A model generated the notes under the pieces. It searched no databases. It had not been told where the DNA came from and was given only the letters and a program-made list of their open reading frames with translations. A DNA stretch of 39,534 nucleotides from a virus: positions 1-39,534 of IMG/VR virus record IMGVR_UViG_3300042519_002058. One strand, 5' to 3'. Both the position numbers and the translations under genes were made by a program. Positions within the stretch are counted from its first letter, which is position 1, and every line of letters begins with the position of its first letter. Positions 1-7,590 of the stretch are shown one piece after another.

Positions 1-1
1 A

Positions 2-37
2 TTGTATTTAATTGTAGAGGAATATAAAAAAAAATAA
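2..37 (+). CDS. Possible 3' end of an upstream gene (partial)
   Basis: One frame is open from the window edge and ends in TAA at 35-37, three bases before the ATG at 41. It would encode the last 11 residues (LYLIVEEYKKK) of a gene starting outside the window. The tight spacing matches the junctions elsewhere here. Another frame stays open to 27, so the frame choice is weak and no function can be given. Confidence 0.35.
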   Translation: MYLIVEEYKKK

Positions 38-40
38 TTA

Positions 41-616
41 ATGAAAAGATCACAACTAGTAAAGTTAATAAAAGAAGAAATTAACATACAGGATAACGGA
101 CCAGAAGAAGCACAGTTTGATACAGAGTTAATGTCAACTGCTAACGGTATTGCAGCAGCTATAGGTACAGAATTAAAGAATAAAAAACAACAGAACGAAG
201 GTCAGTTAGATGAAGCAATTGTAGCAACTGTAATTGTAGGAGTTTTAACAGGAAATGCACTTATAGGGTTTATTTCTAAAATGGCTGCTAGACTGTTAAA
301 GAAACTTAACTGGAAAAAAGGAGAAGACTTTGCAGAAAAAATACACCACTGGGCACATGATAATGAAAAAGCTTTTCAATCTCCAATTAAAAGAGTGTTA
401 GGGTTTTTTATAAAAGATCCAAATACATTAGAAACAACAACTAAAGCTATCTATGCAATTGTTATTGCAAGTATGGCAGCAGGATATGGAGCAGAAGCAG
501 TAAGCGGATTATCAAAAGCAGATTGGTTTCAAGGAGCATTATCTTCTTTAAAAACAGTAGCCAAAGCAGATGAAGCAATACTAAATGCATACCCAGCAAT
601 TAAATCAATACTATAA
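41..616 (+). CDS. Tagged hypothetical protein with hydrophobic Gly/Ala helices
   Basis: 191 residues of unknown function. Residues 1-14 (MKRSQLVKLIKEEI) are the short basic amphipathic tag seen on many proteins here, resembling a T4 capsid-targeting sequence ending near an I-x-E site. About residues 58-88 form a hydrophobic segment containing VIVGVLTGNALIGF, and about 137-157 form a second one. The first segment, followed by a basic stretch and FAEKI, recalls in layout the Gly/Ala-rich repeats of the scaffold protein at 20041. Two membrane-seeking helices plus the tag suggest a head-packaged membrane-active protein, but a holin-like or plain structural protein is also possible. The gene looks complete; the next gene starts 11 bases downstream. 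Confidence 0.75.
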   Translation: MKRSQLVKLIKEEINIQDNGPEEAQFDTELMSTANGIAAAIGTELKNKKQQNEGQLDEAIVATVIVGVLTGNALIGFISKMAARLLKKLNWKKGEDFAEKIHHWAHDNEKAFQSPIKRVLGFFIKDPNTLETTTKAIYAIVIASMAAGYGAEAVSGLSKADWFQGALSSLKTVAKADEAILNAYPAIKSIL

Positions 617-626
617 AACATATATA

Positions 627-1061
627 ATGAAAAAATCTGAATTAAAAAGAATTATTCAAGAAGAATTAAAAGGGTATTCAAAGTATGCTCCAGAAGGAGA
701 AACTAAAGGAGGTACTACAGATGACTTTAGAAACATCTTAACAACAATTGCTAAAAGTGTTCCTAAAGAAGATTCAGAAGAGAAAACTGTTTCTGAAAAT
801 TCAATAAACTTTAATGAAGAAGAGATTAAAGCACAATTTCCTGATCTAGATCTTAGCTACGGTTTTAAAGGAGAAAATATGCATGAAATTAGATCAATAA
901 GAAAACGAAATCTAACAAAAGAGGAGTTTGAAAGTATAATTTCATTTTTAGAAGATAGAGGATATACTGTTTTGCGTAATAAATCTACTATGGATCTTGA
1001 TGATGATGGTGACAGGTGGTACTACCCTTCTATCATATTTACAGCACCTACTGAAGCTTAA
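627..1061 (+). CDS. Tagged hypothetical protein, 144 aa
   Basis: Function unknown. I place the start at the ATG at 627, giving MKKSELKRIIQEELKGYSK, because this matches the recurring tag exactly at its N-terminus. A longer frame from 585 would overlap the preceding gene and add 14 unrelated residues. After the tag comes a polar low-complexity linker (about 20-60). A compact C-terminal region (about 65-140) follows, with predicted helix-strand character (KEEFESIISFLEDRGYTVL, then an acidic DLDDDGD turn). The tag suggests packaging in the prohead core and possible trimming after I-I-Q-E by the gp21-like protease. The C-terminal domain was not recognised. Confidence 0.75.
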   Translation: MKKSELKRIIQEELKGYSKYAPEGETKGGTTDDFRNILTTIAKSVPKEDSEEKTVSENSINFNEEEIKAQFPDLDLSYGFKGENMHEIRSIRKRNLTKEEFESIISFLEDRGYTVLRNKSTMDLDDDGDRWYYPSIIFTAPTEA

Positions 1062-1067
1062 AAAACG

Positions 1068-1511
1068 GTGATTAGTATTTATAAGATATTAAAAGAGGTA
1101 ATTACGCCCTCTCAAGAGTACCAAGAACTTGTTAACAATATTGTTGATGAAGGAGGAGAGTATTTAGGAGAAGGAGATTATGGAGCAGTATTCTTAGTAG
1201 GAAATAAAGTAAAAAAAGTAACTACTGATTCAGAAGAATTGGAAGATGCACAACAAATAAAAGGACAAAAAACTAAATACTTTGTATACATATACGATGT
1301 AGAAGTTAGAAATCCAAAACTAGGAATCATCACAATGGATAATCTAGAACCTTTTACAGGGTCTGAGAAAGATGTTCCAATTGATGATATAATGGAAGAA
1401 GCAGAAATGCTAGGAATATATCCGGACTTAGAAGGACCAGGAGGTTCAATTAAAATGGATAACCTAATGCAAGATAGGTATTACGGTAATATAAAGGTAA
1501 TAGACGTATAA
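1068..1511 (+). CDS. Minimal protein-kinase-like protein (GTG start)
   Basis: 147 residues beginning at GTG (1068), six bases after the previous stop; no nearby ATG would keep the tag-like N-terminus MISIYKILKEVI. Residues 33-41 (LGEGDYGAV) fit the glycine-rich loop of protein kinases, followed by a beta-strand with lysines 49-50. Residues 87-96 (IITMDNLEPF) look like a kinase hinge. Near the C-terminus MDNLMQ (130-135) and IKVIDV (142-147) resemble the metal-binding Asn and the DFG Asp of phage and aminoglycoside-type kinases. The protein ends at that point, so the rest of the C-lobe is missing. It may be a pseudokinase or a very reduced kinase. The fold call rests on motifs only. Confidence 0.55.
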   Translation: MISIYKILKEVITPSQEYQELVNNIVDEGGEYLGEGDYGAVFLVGNKVKKVTTDSEELEDAQQIKGQKTKYFVYIYDVEVRNPKLGIITMDNLEPFTGSEKDVPIDDIMEEAEMLGIYPDLEGPGGSIKMDNLMQDRYYGNIKVIDV

Positions 1512-1525
1512 AATAATTAAAGAAA

Positions 1526-1549
1526 GGCTTGTTTATTCAAGTCTTTTTT
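1526..1549 (+). terminator. Intrinsic terminator after the kinase-like gene
   Basis: A six-pair stem (GGCTTG at 1526-1531 with CAAGTC at 1538-1543, one G-T wobble) is followed by a T run at 1543-1549. It lies between the 1511 stop and the primase start at 1584. The T run leads directly into TTCGTATCTTA, a near copy of the promoter-like element at 3330. Confidence 0.65.
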
Positions 1550-1583
1550 CGTATCTTAAGATGTCAATCGGTTATGTACATAT

Positions 1584-2504
1584 ATGAGTAGTAATATATT
1601 ATTAGGTTTTATAGAGAACGTTTTAGGAAAATCCCACAAAAGAGCTAGGGAGAACTATGCCTTTACCTGTCCAAAATGTAATCATCATAAGCCAAAGCTG
1701 GAAGTAAACCTGTATACTAATGAAAAAGGTGAGAATCCTTTCGAATGCTGGGTATGTGGCTTTAAAGGGCGTACAATTAAGTCTTTACTTAAACAACTAC
1801 AAGTACCTGCCGAACAAGCGTATGAAATACTTAAATACGTAAGAAAAGGTGATGAAATAGGGTATGCACCTACATCTTCCGTAGAACTTCCTAAAGAGTT
1901 TCAAGCTCTGTATACAGCATCAACCACATCTATTATAGCAAATAAAGTAAGGAAATACCTCTATAAAAGAGGATTTACCGATAGAGACTTCTTAAAATAC
2001 AACATAGGTTACTGTACTTCAGGAGAATACACAGGAAGAGTGATTGTTCCGTCATATAACGAGAACAACCAGTTAAACTTCTTTGTAGGTAGGACATTCG
2101 AAGATGCTTACCATAAATACAGAAATCCAGAGTGCTCTAAGGATATAATAGGGTTTGAGAACCTAATCAATTGGTCACAACCTATAATCCTGGTAGAAGG
2201 GGTATTTGATGCAATAGCAGTAAAAAGAAACGCAGTACCAATACTCGGTAAGTCTTTATCAAAATCTTTGATAAAAAAGATAGTATCAAGTCAGGTAGAA
2301 GATATATACGTAGCCCTAGACAGGGATGCATTTAAAAAAGCACTCTCATACACAGAACAGTTTCTGAATATGGGAAAGAAAGTATATCTAGTAGATATGC
2401 AAGATAAGGATCCAAGCGATATGGGCTTTGCAAGCTTCACTCGTTATGTACAACAGGCAGAGGAAATGGACTTCGGAAAGTTACTCCGCTACAAACTATC
2501 ATAA
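1584..2504 (+). CDS. DNA primase, DnaG/gp61 type
   Basis: 306 residues. It should synthesise RNA primers for lagging-strand replication alongside a phage helicase. The N-terminus has a CHC2-like zinc-binding region: C29-x2-C32, His34/35, then C55-x2-C58 (FECWVCGFKG). A TOPRIM domain occupies the C-terminal half: ILVEGVFDA around Glu206, the acidic pair in ALDRDA (Asp247, Asp249), and KDPSD at 276-280. It is about the size of T4 gp61 (342 aa) and has no fused helicase domain. It follows an intrinsic terminator and shares a tight junction with the nuclease downstream (next ATG at 2506, one base after the stop), suggesting a replication operon. Assignment is strong; the T4 gene number is by analogy. 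Confidence 0.9.
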   Translation: MSSNILLGFIENVLGKSHKRARENYAFTCPKCNHHKPKLEVNLYTNEKGENPFECWVCGFKGRTIKSLLKQLQVPAEQAYEILKYVRKGDEIGYAPTSSVELPKEFQALYTASTTSIIANKVRKYLYKRGFTDRDFLKYNIGYCTSGEYTGRVIVPSYNENNQLNFFVGRTFEDAYHKYRNPECSKDIIGFENLINWSQPIILVEGVFDAIAVKRNAVPILGKSLSKSLIKKIVSSQVEDIYVALDRDAFKKALSYTEQFLNMGKKVYLVDMQDKDPSDMGFASFTRYVQQAEEMDFGKLLRYKLS

Positions 2505-2505
2505 T

Positions 2506-3288
2506 ATGATACAAAAAGGACAGAATGTTTTGTCAGAACATGCTAAGAAGAGGTTAGATTTTAAACCTGAACTTAAGCAAATTAACTTCCTTGATAGGAG
2601 GGTTTATCAACGATCAGAAGGAGTATACTATCCTTCAGTTACTTCAATCTTACAGTACATGCCAAAGAATAAGTTCTTTGAAAGCTGGTTGAAAGATGTA
2701 GGACACAATTCAGACATTATAATGAGAAGAGCCGGAGATGAAGGTACTCAAACTCATAATGCAATTGAAGAGCTATTAGAAGGTAAAGAACTTACCTGGA
2801 TGGATGATTACGGTAATGCCCGTTACAATGAATTGGTATGGGGAATGATTATGAAGTTTAAAGAGTTCTGGGATGTAGCAAAACCCGTACTACTCTTTAC
2901 AGAAGAGTTTACCTACTCAGATACTCACAAGTATGCCGGAACTGCCGATATAGTTGTATCGATGAATGGAGAGAATTGGCTTATTGACTTTAAGACATCA
3001 AATCATTTACATAAATCATATGACTTACAACTAGCAGCTTATGCTAAATCAATCGAAGAAACAAAAGGTATTAAAATTGATAGAACAGCTATTCTTTGGT
3101 TGAAAGCATCAACTCGAGGAGCTGATAAAGCCGGGAAGAAGTTACAAGGTAAAGGATGGGAGTTAAAAGTGATTGATGATATAGAAAAGAACTTTGAATT
3201 ATTCAAATTGATCTATAAATTATATGAACTTGAGCATCCAACAACAGAGCCGAAGTTTACATCATATCCAACCACTATCAAACTTTAG
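2506..3288 (+). CDS. RecB/Cas4-type PD-(D/E)XK exonuclease
   Basis: 260 residues from the ATG at 2506, chosen because an upstream TTG frame would overlap the primase by 77 bases. All motifs of the RecB-like nuclease family are visible in order: G-x3-H (GTQTHNAIEEL, His84), an acidic strand (FTEEFTY, Glu133/134), GTADIVV (Asp148), LIDFKTS (Asp161, Lys163) and the Q-x3-Y motif in YDLQLAAYA (Gln175, Tyr179). Members are metal-dependent DNA exonucleases used in recombination and end processing. There are no iron-sulfur cysteines of the Cas4 type. Coupling to the primase suggests a role in replication or recombination of phage DNA. Confidence 0.85.
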   Translation: MIQKGQNVLSEHAKKRLDFKPELKQINFLDRRVYQRSEGVYYPSVTSILQYMPKNKFFESWLKDVGHNSDIIMRRAGDEGTQTHNAIEELLEGKELTWMDDYGNARYNELVWGMIMKFKEFWDVAKPVLLFTEEFTYSDTHKYAGTADIVVSMNGENWLIDFKTSNHLHKSYDLQLAAYAKSIEETKGIKIDRTAILWLKASTRGADKAGKKLQGKGWELKVIDDIEKNFELFKLIYKLYELEHPTTEPKFTSYPTTIKL

Positions 3289-3290
3289 TA

Positions 3291-3300
3291 CTATTTATTT
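3291..3300 (+). promoter_or_regulatory. CTATTTAT promoter-like element
   Basis: CTATTTATTT lies just after the nuclease stop. The same octamer CTATTTAT recurs at 8163, 9925, 12523, 15100, 16982 and 24799, always between genes. Here it is 58 nt from the next ATG, so the element at 3330 may be the closer promoter. Confidence 0.4.
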
Positions 3301-3329
3301 AATATAATCGTTGGATAATCGAAAGAATA

Positions 3330-3341
3330 TTCGTATATTTA
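3330..3341 (+). promoter_or_regulatory. TTCGTATATTTA promoter-like element
   Basis: The exact 12-mer TTCGTATATTTA ends 17 nt before the ATG at 3359. Identical copies lie at 23142 and 24066, each in a gap before a new gene cluster. The TATATTTA core is one base from the Bacteroidota TAnnTTTG -7 consensus. No transcription data support it. Confidence 0.5.
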
Positions 3342-3358
3342 GGTAAATAAAAAGTATA

Positions 3359-4267
3359 ATGGGAGGAAACGTATTCGATAGTACAGCACCGATAAAAAAA
3401 GAGCATATTAAACCAACTCTATTAGAGTTCTTTAAGCAGTTCAAAACTATATTTCCAAAAGCAGAACCATTCTTTAGAGAGATGAAAACTCTAGGATCTG
3501 TAGGGAAAAAAGATTACTCAGGGGATATTGACCTAGCACTTGCCGGGTCATCCTTTGATAATGTAGAGGATTGGGGTCTAGATGAGAAACACGTTCAAGA
3601 CCTATTTGTAGGGTTTAAGAAAAGAGCTAGAACATCTTCTGATGATCAGCTAATGAAAAGAGCTGTAATTGTAGCAATAGCACAAAAGATAGCAGAAGCA
3701 GATACAGAGATTATAGCAGATGTAAAAGGATCTTCTGCAGGAGCTTTATTTCTTCTATTTCCTCAATACGATGAGAATAACGAAGTAGTAGGACAAAACG
3801 TTCAAATAGATGTAAATGTAGGAGATGTAGATTGGTTACAATTTGCATACCACTCAGCCACTTACTCAGGAAACGTAAAAGGGTTACATAGAACACAATT
3901 ACTTGTATCTTTATTCTCTCAGAAAGGATATACATTCTCTCACAATTATGGAGTAAAGGAGAAAGAATCACAAGAGATTGTAGCAAACACACCACAACAA
4001 GCAATAGACCTTCTAAATAAGTCATATGGCTTAAATTTAGATAGAGATACAATAGGAGATTATTTTAAATTGATAGAAGTACTAGAAGCAGGACTATCCC
4101 CACAGGATTTAAACGCTGTATATGATACTTATCTTAAGATATTAGATAGCACTAGAGCAGATATACCAGAAGATCTACAGGCTTATTGGATAAAAAATCA
4201 AGAAAGATTAGGGTTAAAAGGTAAATTCTTACCGGATAATTCAAATTTAACACAATATAAAGTATAA
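3359..4267 (+). CDS. Pol-beta-superfamily nucleotidyltransferase-like protein
   Basis: 302 residues. The signature of the nucleotidyltransferase fold is present: TLGSVGKKDYSGDIDLAL, with Gly46-Ser47 followed by Asp56-x-Asp58. A third carboxylate candidate is Asp151 in QIDVNVGD. Such enzymes move NMP from NTP to RNA, protein, sugar or antibiotic substrates; the substrate here is unknown. The C-terminal half (about 160-302) is mainly helical. The next gene begins one base after the stop and carries a second nucleotidyltransferase domain, so the two may work as a pair or derive from duplication. No clear N-terminal tag is seen, but LLEFFKQF could be a variant. CCA-adding or poly(A) polymerase function is less likely because their extra motifs are absent. 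Confidence 0.75.
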   Translation: MGGNVFDSTAPIKKEHIKPTLLEFFKQFKTIFPKAEPFFREMKTLGSVGKKDYSGDIDLALAGSSFDNVEDWGLDEKHVQDLFVGFKKRARTSSDDQLMKRAVIVAIAQKIAEADTEIIADVKGSSAGALFLLFPQYDENNEVVGQNVQIDVNVGDVDWLQFAYHSATYSGNVKGLHRTQLLVSLFSQKGYTFSHNYGVKEKESQEIVANTPQQAIDLLNKSYGLNLDRDTIGDYFKLIEVLEAGLSPQDLNAVYDTYLKILDSTRADIPEDLQAYWIKNQERLGLKGKFLPDNSNLTQYKV

Positions 4268-4268
4268 T

Positions 4269-6989
4269 ATGTCAGGAGTAGCAGGAGGAAATAGAATAGA
4301 AAGAGGGGATGTACATAATACATTCAACAAATACGTAGAAGAAGTTCTAAGTAAAGTACCAGGCTTCAAGAAAGCTTCTCTATCTGGATCTGTAAAAGCA
4401 GGAACAAAAGCTGACTTTGGAGACTTAGATATTATTGTTTGGTTTGAAGGAGATGATAAGAGAGAGGTTAAACAAAGACTTATCGATGCAGCTCTAGCTC
4501 TTCCACAAAACATAATTGTACCTTTTAAATCAGAAAAATATACCGGAAGAAGGTATTATAACTCAGGTGAACTAATCTCAGTACTCTATCCAATTGTAGG
4601 AAAGGAAGATCAATATATTCAGGTTGATAATATTATATCTCTTACAGAAGAAGAACATGCCTTTAAAGGATCATTCTTAGACCTACCAGCTGAAAAGCAA
4701 GGACTGTTAATAGGGCTAGCAAAAGTAATTTTACTTGAGCAAGACCCACAAGATGTATTCAGAAGAATGGGTATTTCAAATGTACCTAATCTAGAAAAAG
4801 GTGAAGAGTTTGAATTTAACCTATCATCGGTAAAACTATCTTTAAGAAAAGTAAAACTAGAAAACTTTAGAGAAATAGCAAGAGAAGAGGTATGGTCAAC
4901 AACAGCTTGGGGTACTATTAAGATACTATTTAAAGGATTTAATATAGACGGTTCTTTCGAAGACCTATTAGATGATGTTGCTAAAAAACTTACAAATGCT
5001 AGATCTAAAAATAGAATAGCAGGTATTTTTAAATCAATGGTATCTGTTAAATCAGGAGAAGTTGGAACAGCTAAAGGAAAAGGTAAAGAAGATGCATTAG
5101 AAAAAGTAGCACAAACACTTGCAGAAGCATTGGATGATGGATCCGAAGTAGTAGCTTTATATGCTGGAGGATTCAAACCACCACACCTTGCTCACTTTGA
5201 AAATGCCAAATTTCTATCTACTAAAGCAGACAAAATTGTAATATTTATCGGACCTAAGATCAGAGAAGGTGTAAAAATTACAGCAGAACAATCAAAAGCT
5301 ATTTGGGAAATCTATGCAAAATACATAAACGTACCAATGGAGATTGTAATCAGTAAAGTAACTCCAATATTAGATACATATGAATGGATTGATGCAAATC
5401 AAGACAAAGTAACAAGCATTATTACAGGAGCTATGGCTGATGAAATGGGTAAATTCTCTGGAATAGAAAAGAGAAAAGAAAAAGGTGAGTATAAGAATGT
5501 AGAAGTAAAAGAACTACCTGTTATTACAAATAAAGAAGACGATAAATTCTCAGCAACTGATATTAGAAAGTCAGAAAAGTTCTTATTAGAAGGCAAATGG
5601 ATGCCAAAAGTAGTATCAAAAGAAGATAAGCAAGCAATCCTAGATATTATAACTCCTCAAAAAGAAGATTCAGTAGAAGATAAAATGCTAACTGCAGTAG
5701 ATAACGTATTTGAAAGTTTCTTTCCAAAGAAAACTAAAAAAGAAGTAATACAAGAAGGGTCAGCAGGAACACCTATACAGCCATCAGGAGCTATTCCATC
5801 AAAGGATAGAGAAAACTTAATACACCTCTTTAGCCAACTAAAATCAACTATTAATTCAGAAAAGTATACAGTAGTATTTGAGCAAGATAGAATAGGAGTA
5901 TACATAAAAACGTATGCAGATGTAAGCTTTGACCAAACACCTCAACAAAAAACACTACCAGAAGGAGCAGAGCAAGAAAAATTCGACTACACACCTTACA
6001 TAGGATCTCTTTTAGAGTATATGTTAGATGAGAAGATGAATATTACACCGTTACCGGAAGTAAAAATCAGATATGACGAAGAACAAGCAAACGACTTCTT
6101 CGGTAAAACAGCTTACTATGATCCAAATAAGCAAGAAGTAGTATTATATGTAATGAATAGACATCCAAAAGATGTCTGTAGATCATTCTCTCATGAAATG
6201 ATTCACCATATGCAAAATATGGAAGGAAGACTTGAAGGATTAGCAGCTACTACTAATACAAATGAAGACGATTACTTACAGGAAATAGAAAAAGAAGCTT
6301 ACCTAAAGGGTAATATTACATTTAGAAACTGGGAAGACGGATTAAAAAGTAATAAAGAGGTTATGGCAGAAGGAAGATACGATAAAATTAGTAATCAAGC
6401 ATCATCAGACTTGTTTAGAGGCTGGAAAGAAGCATTTAATGCAGGAGAAAAGAGTATAGGATTTGAAGAAACTTATTCAAATGGTGATGTAGAATTCGAC
6501 GTAGAAGGTACTTTAGTACTAACACCAGGAACCGGTAAAATGGAAGTCTTAGAAAGTACAGGAGCAGGCTTTGACGAAGATGGAGATTTTATTATAGTAG
6601 ATATCGCTATTGATCCAGAACTATTACCAGGCTTTTGGGAAGAGATTTCAATGACTTTAAAAGATCTTTTCAGACATGAAATTGAACACCTAACACATAA
6701 TAAAGGAGGAGTATCTACAAATCCTTCTAAAATAATGAGAGGTGATTTAGCAAAAAGAGATAAGATAAGAGCAGGAGAAAAGCCAATAGGAGATTATTTT
6801 AAACTTAAAAAAGAAATAGATGCAAACCTACAGGGAATGTATTTTAGAGCTAAAAAAGAAAAAAGACCATTTGCAGATGTTGTAAATAGTTACTTAGATG
6901 CTCAAGATATTACACCTCAAGAAAGAGAGGAAATACTTACATTATGGCGTAACAGACTTCCTGCATTAGGATTAAAACAAACATTATAA
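4269..6989 (+). CDS. Multidomain nucleotidyltransferase / NMNAT-like / double metalloprotease polyprotein
   Basis: 906 residues with four domains in order. (1) A Pol-beta-type nucleotidyltransferase: Gly40-Ser41, GDLDIIV with Asp52/Asp54, and Asp120 in YIQVDN. (2) A cytidylyltransferase/NMN-adenylyltransferase-like Rossmann domain from about 293: GGFKPPHLAHF at 300-310 is a HxxH nucleotide-binding motif and FSATDIR at 427-433 is the equivalent of ISSTxIR. (3) A zinc metallopeptidase-like domain: SHEMIHH at 641-647, with EIEKEAY near 672 as likely third ligand. (4) A second one: RHEIEHLTH at 802-810, with KEIDA near 848. Junctions carry (L/I/V)-x-x-E-G or tag-like sequences, such as KKEVIQEG at 490-497, TLAEALDDG near 285 and EVMAEGRYD near 697. 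These could be prohead-protease sites. The domains may be separated on maturation and delivered with the DNA. No frameshift is seen. Confidence 0.8.
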   Translation: MSGVAGGNRIERGDVHNTFNKYVEEVLSKVPGFKKASLSGSVKAGTKADFGDLDIIVWFEGDDKREVKQRLIDAALALPQNIIVPFKSEKYTGRRYYNSGELISVLYPIVGKEDQYIQVDNIISLTEEEHAFKGSFLDLPAEKQGLLIGLAKVILLEQDPQDVFRRMGISNVPNLEKGEEFEFNLSSVKLSLRKVKLENFREIAREEVWSTTAWGTIKILFKGFNIDGSFEDLLDDVAKKLTNARSKNRIAGIFKSMVSVKSGEVGTAKGKGKEDALEKVAQTLAEALDDGSEVVALYAGGFKPPHLAHFENAKFLSTKADKIVIFIGPKIREGVKITAEQSKAIWEIYAKYINVPMEIVISKVTPILDTYEWIDANQDKVTSIITGAMADEMGKFSGIEKRKEKGEYKNVEVKELPVITNKEDDKFSATDIRKSEKFLLEGKWMPKVVSKEDKQAILDIITPQKEDSVEDKMLTAVDNVFESFFPKKTKKEVIQEGSAGTPIQPSGAIPSKDRENLIHLFSQLKSTINSEKYTVVFEQDRIGVYIKTYADVSFDQTPQQKTLPEGAEQEKFDYTPYIGSLLEYMLDEKMNITPLPEVKIRYDEEQANDFFGKTAYYDPNKQEVVLYVMNRHPKDVCRSFSHEMIHHMQNMEGRLEGLAATTNTNEDDYLQEIEKEAYLKGNITFRNWEDGLKSNKEVMAEGRYDKISNQASSDLFRGWKEAFNAGEKSIGFEETYSNGDVEFDVEGTLVLTPGTGKMEVLESTGAGFDEDGDFIIVDIAIDPELLPGFWEEISMTLKDLFRHEIEHLTHNKGGVSTNPSKIMRGDLAKRDKIRAGEKPIGDYFKLKKEIDANLQGMYFRAKKEKRPFADVVNSYLDAQDITPQEREEILTLWRNRLPALGLKQTL

Positions 6990-7002
6990 AAATAAAAAGG
7001 TT

Positions 7003-7590
7003 ATGGGAAAATTAGCAGACTTATTACTAGAAGAATCAGACTTCATGCCTAAATATCAGATATATTGTGATATGGATGGAGTATTAACAGACTTTGAAAA
7101 GAGATTTGTTACATTATTACAACAAGAAGGTCCAAAGTACTATTCAAAAGCGACAATTGCTCAAGTAACAAGGCCTAAACACTTTGATAAACTAGAAGGA
7201 ACAGAAGAGTTTTGGAAGTTTATTGATCAGTATATTGGATTAGAGTTCTGGTCAGAAATGGAATGGATGCCAAATGGTAGAGAGTTATGGAACTTTATAC
7301 AACCATACGGACCAAAACTTTTAACATCTCCTTCCAGAGACAATACCTCAAGACTTGGTAAAAGATTATGGGTAAAAGAAAACCTAGTACCTGCCCCTGA
7401 AGTCTTATTTAGGTTTGGAGATGCTAAGTCGGATTTTGCAAATGAAAATGCTATATTAATAGACGATAAGCCTTCCAACCTCGCTGCATTTTCTGCTAAA
7501 GGAGGAATAGCAATAGAGGTAAAAGACGGAGAAATACAATCGGTTATTAATAAATTAAAACAACTTGGTTATGGGCGAGAGCTTACTTAA
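7003..7590 (+). CDS. HAD-superfamily 5'-nucleotidase-like phosphatase, tagged
   Basis: 195 residues. HAD motifs are complete: DMDGVLTDF with the nucleophile Asp23 and acid Asp25, the motif II threonine in LLTSPS (Thr108), and AILIDDKPSN with the metal-binding Asp154-Asp155. The arrangement resembles 5'(3')-deoxyribonucleotidases (NT5C family), which release phosphate from nucleoside monophosphates. The catalytic domain starts at about residue 16; the first 14 residues (MGKLADLLLEESDF) are an extra tag-like helix ending in L-L-E-E, suggesting head packaging and trimming. In the cell it could adjust nucleotide pools or act on host nucleotides after injection. The last 20 bases overlap the next gene. 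Confidence 0.8.
   Translation: MGKLADLLLEESDFMPKYQIYCDMDGVLTDFEKRFVTLLQQEGPKYYSKATIAQVTRPKHFDKLEGTEEFWKFIDQYIGLEFWSEMEWMPNGRELWNFIQPYGPKLLTSPSRDNTSRLGKRLWVKENLVPAPEVLFRFGDAKSDFANENAILIDDKPSNLAAFSAKGGIAIEVKDGEIQSVINKLKQLGYGRELT

Noticed and set aside
585-626. Longer start for the 144-residue tagged protein
   Set aside because: It would overlap the upstream gene and place 14 unrelated residues before the tag, which in the other genes starts at the initiator Met.
2428-2505. TTG start for the RecB/Cas4-type nuclease
   Set aside because: It would overlap the primase by 77 bases, while an ATG sits one base after the primase stop.
2506-3288. Nuclease considered as a true Cas4 of a CRISPR system
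   Set aside because: No iron-sulfur cysteines, no cas1/cas2 and no array nearby; it is coupled to a primase.
4619-5176. Minus-strand open frames inside the 906-residue gene and other long genes
   Set aside because: They lie wholly within well-supported + strand coding sequence and have Ser/Leu-rich compositions typical of antisense shadows.
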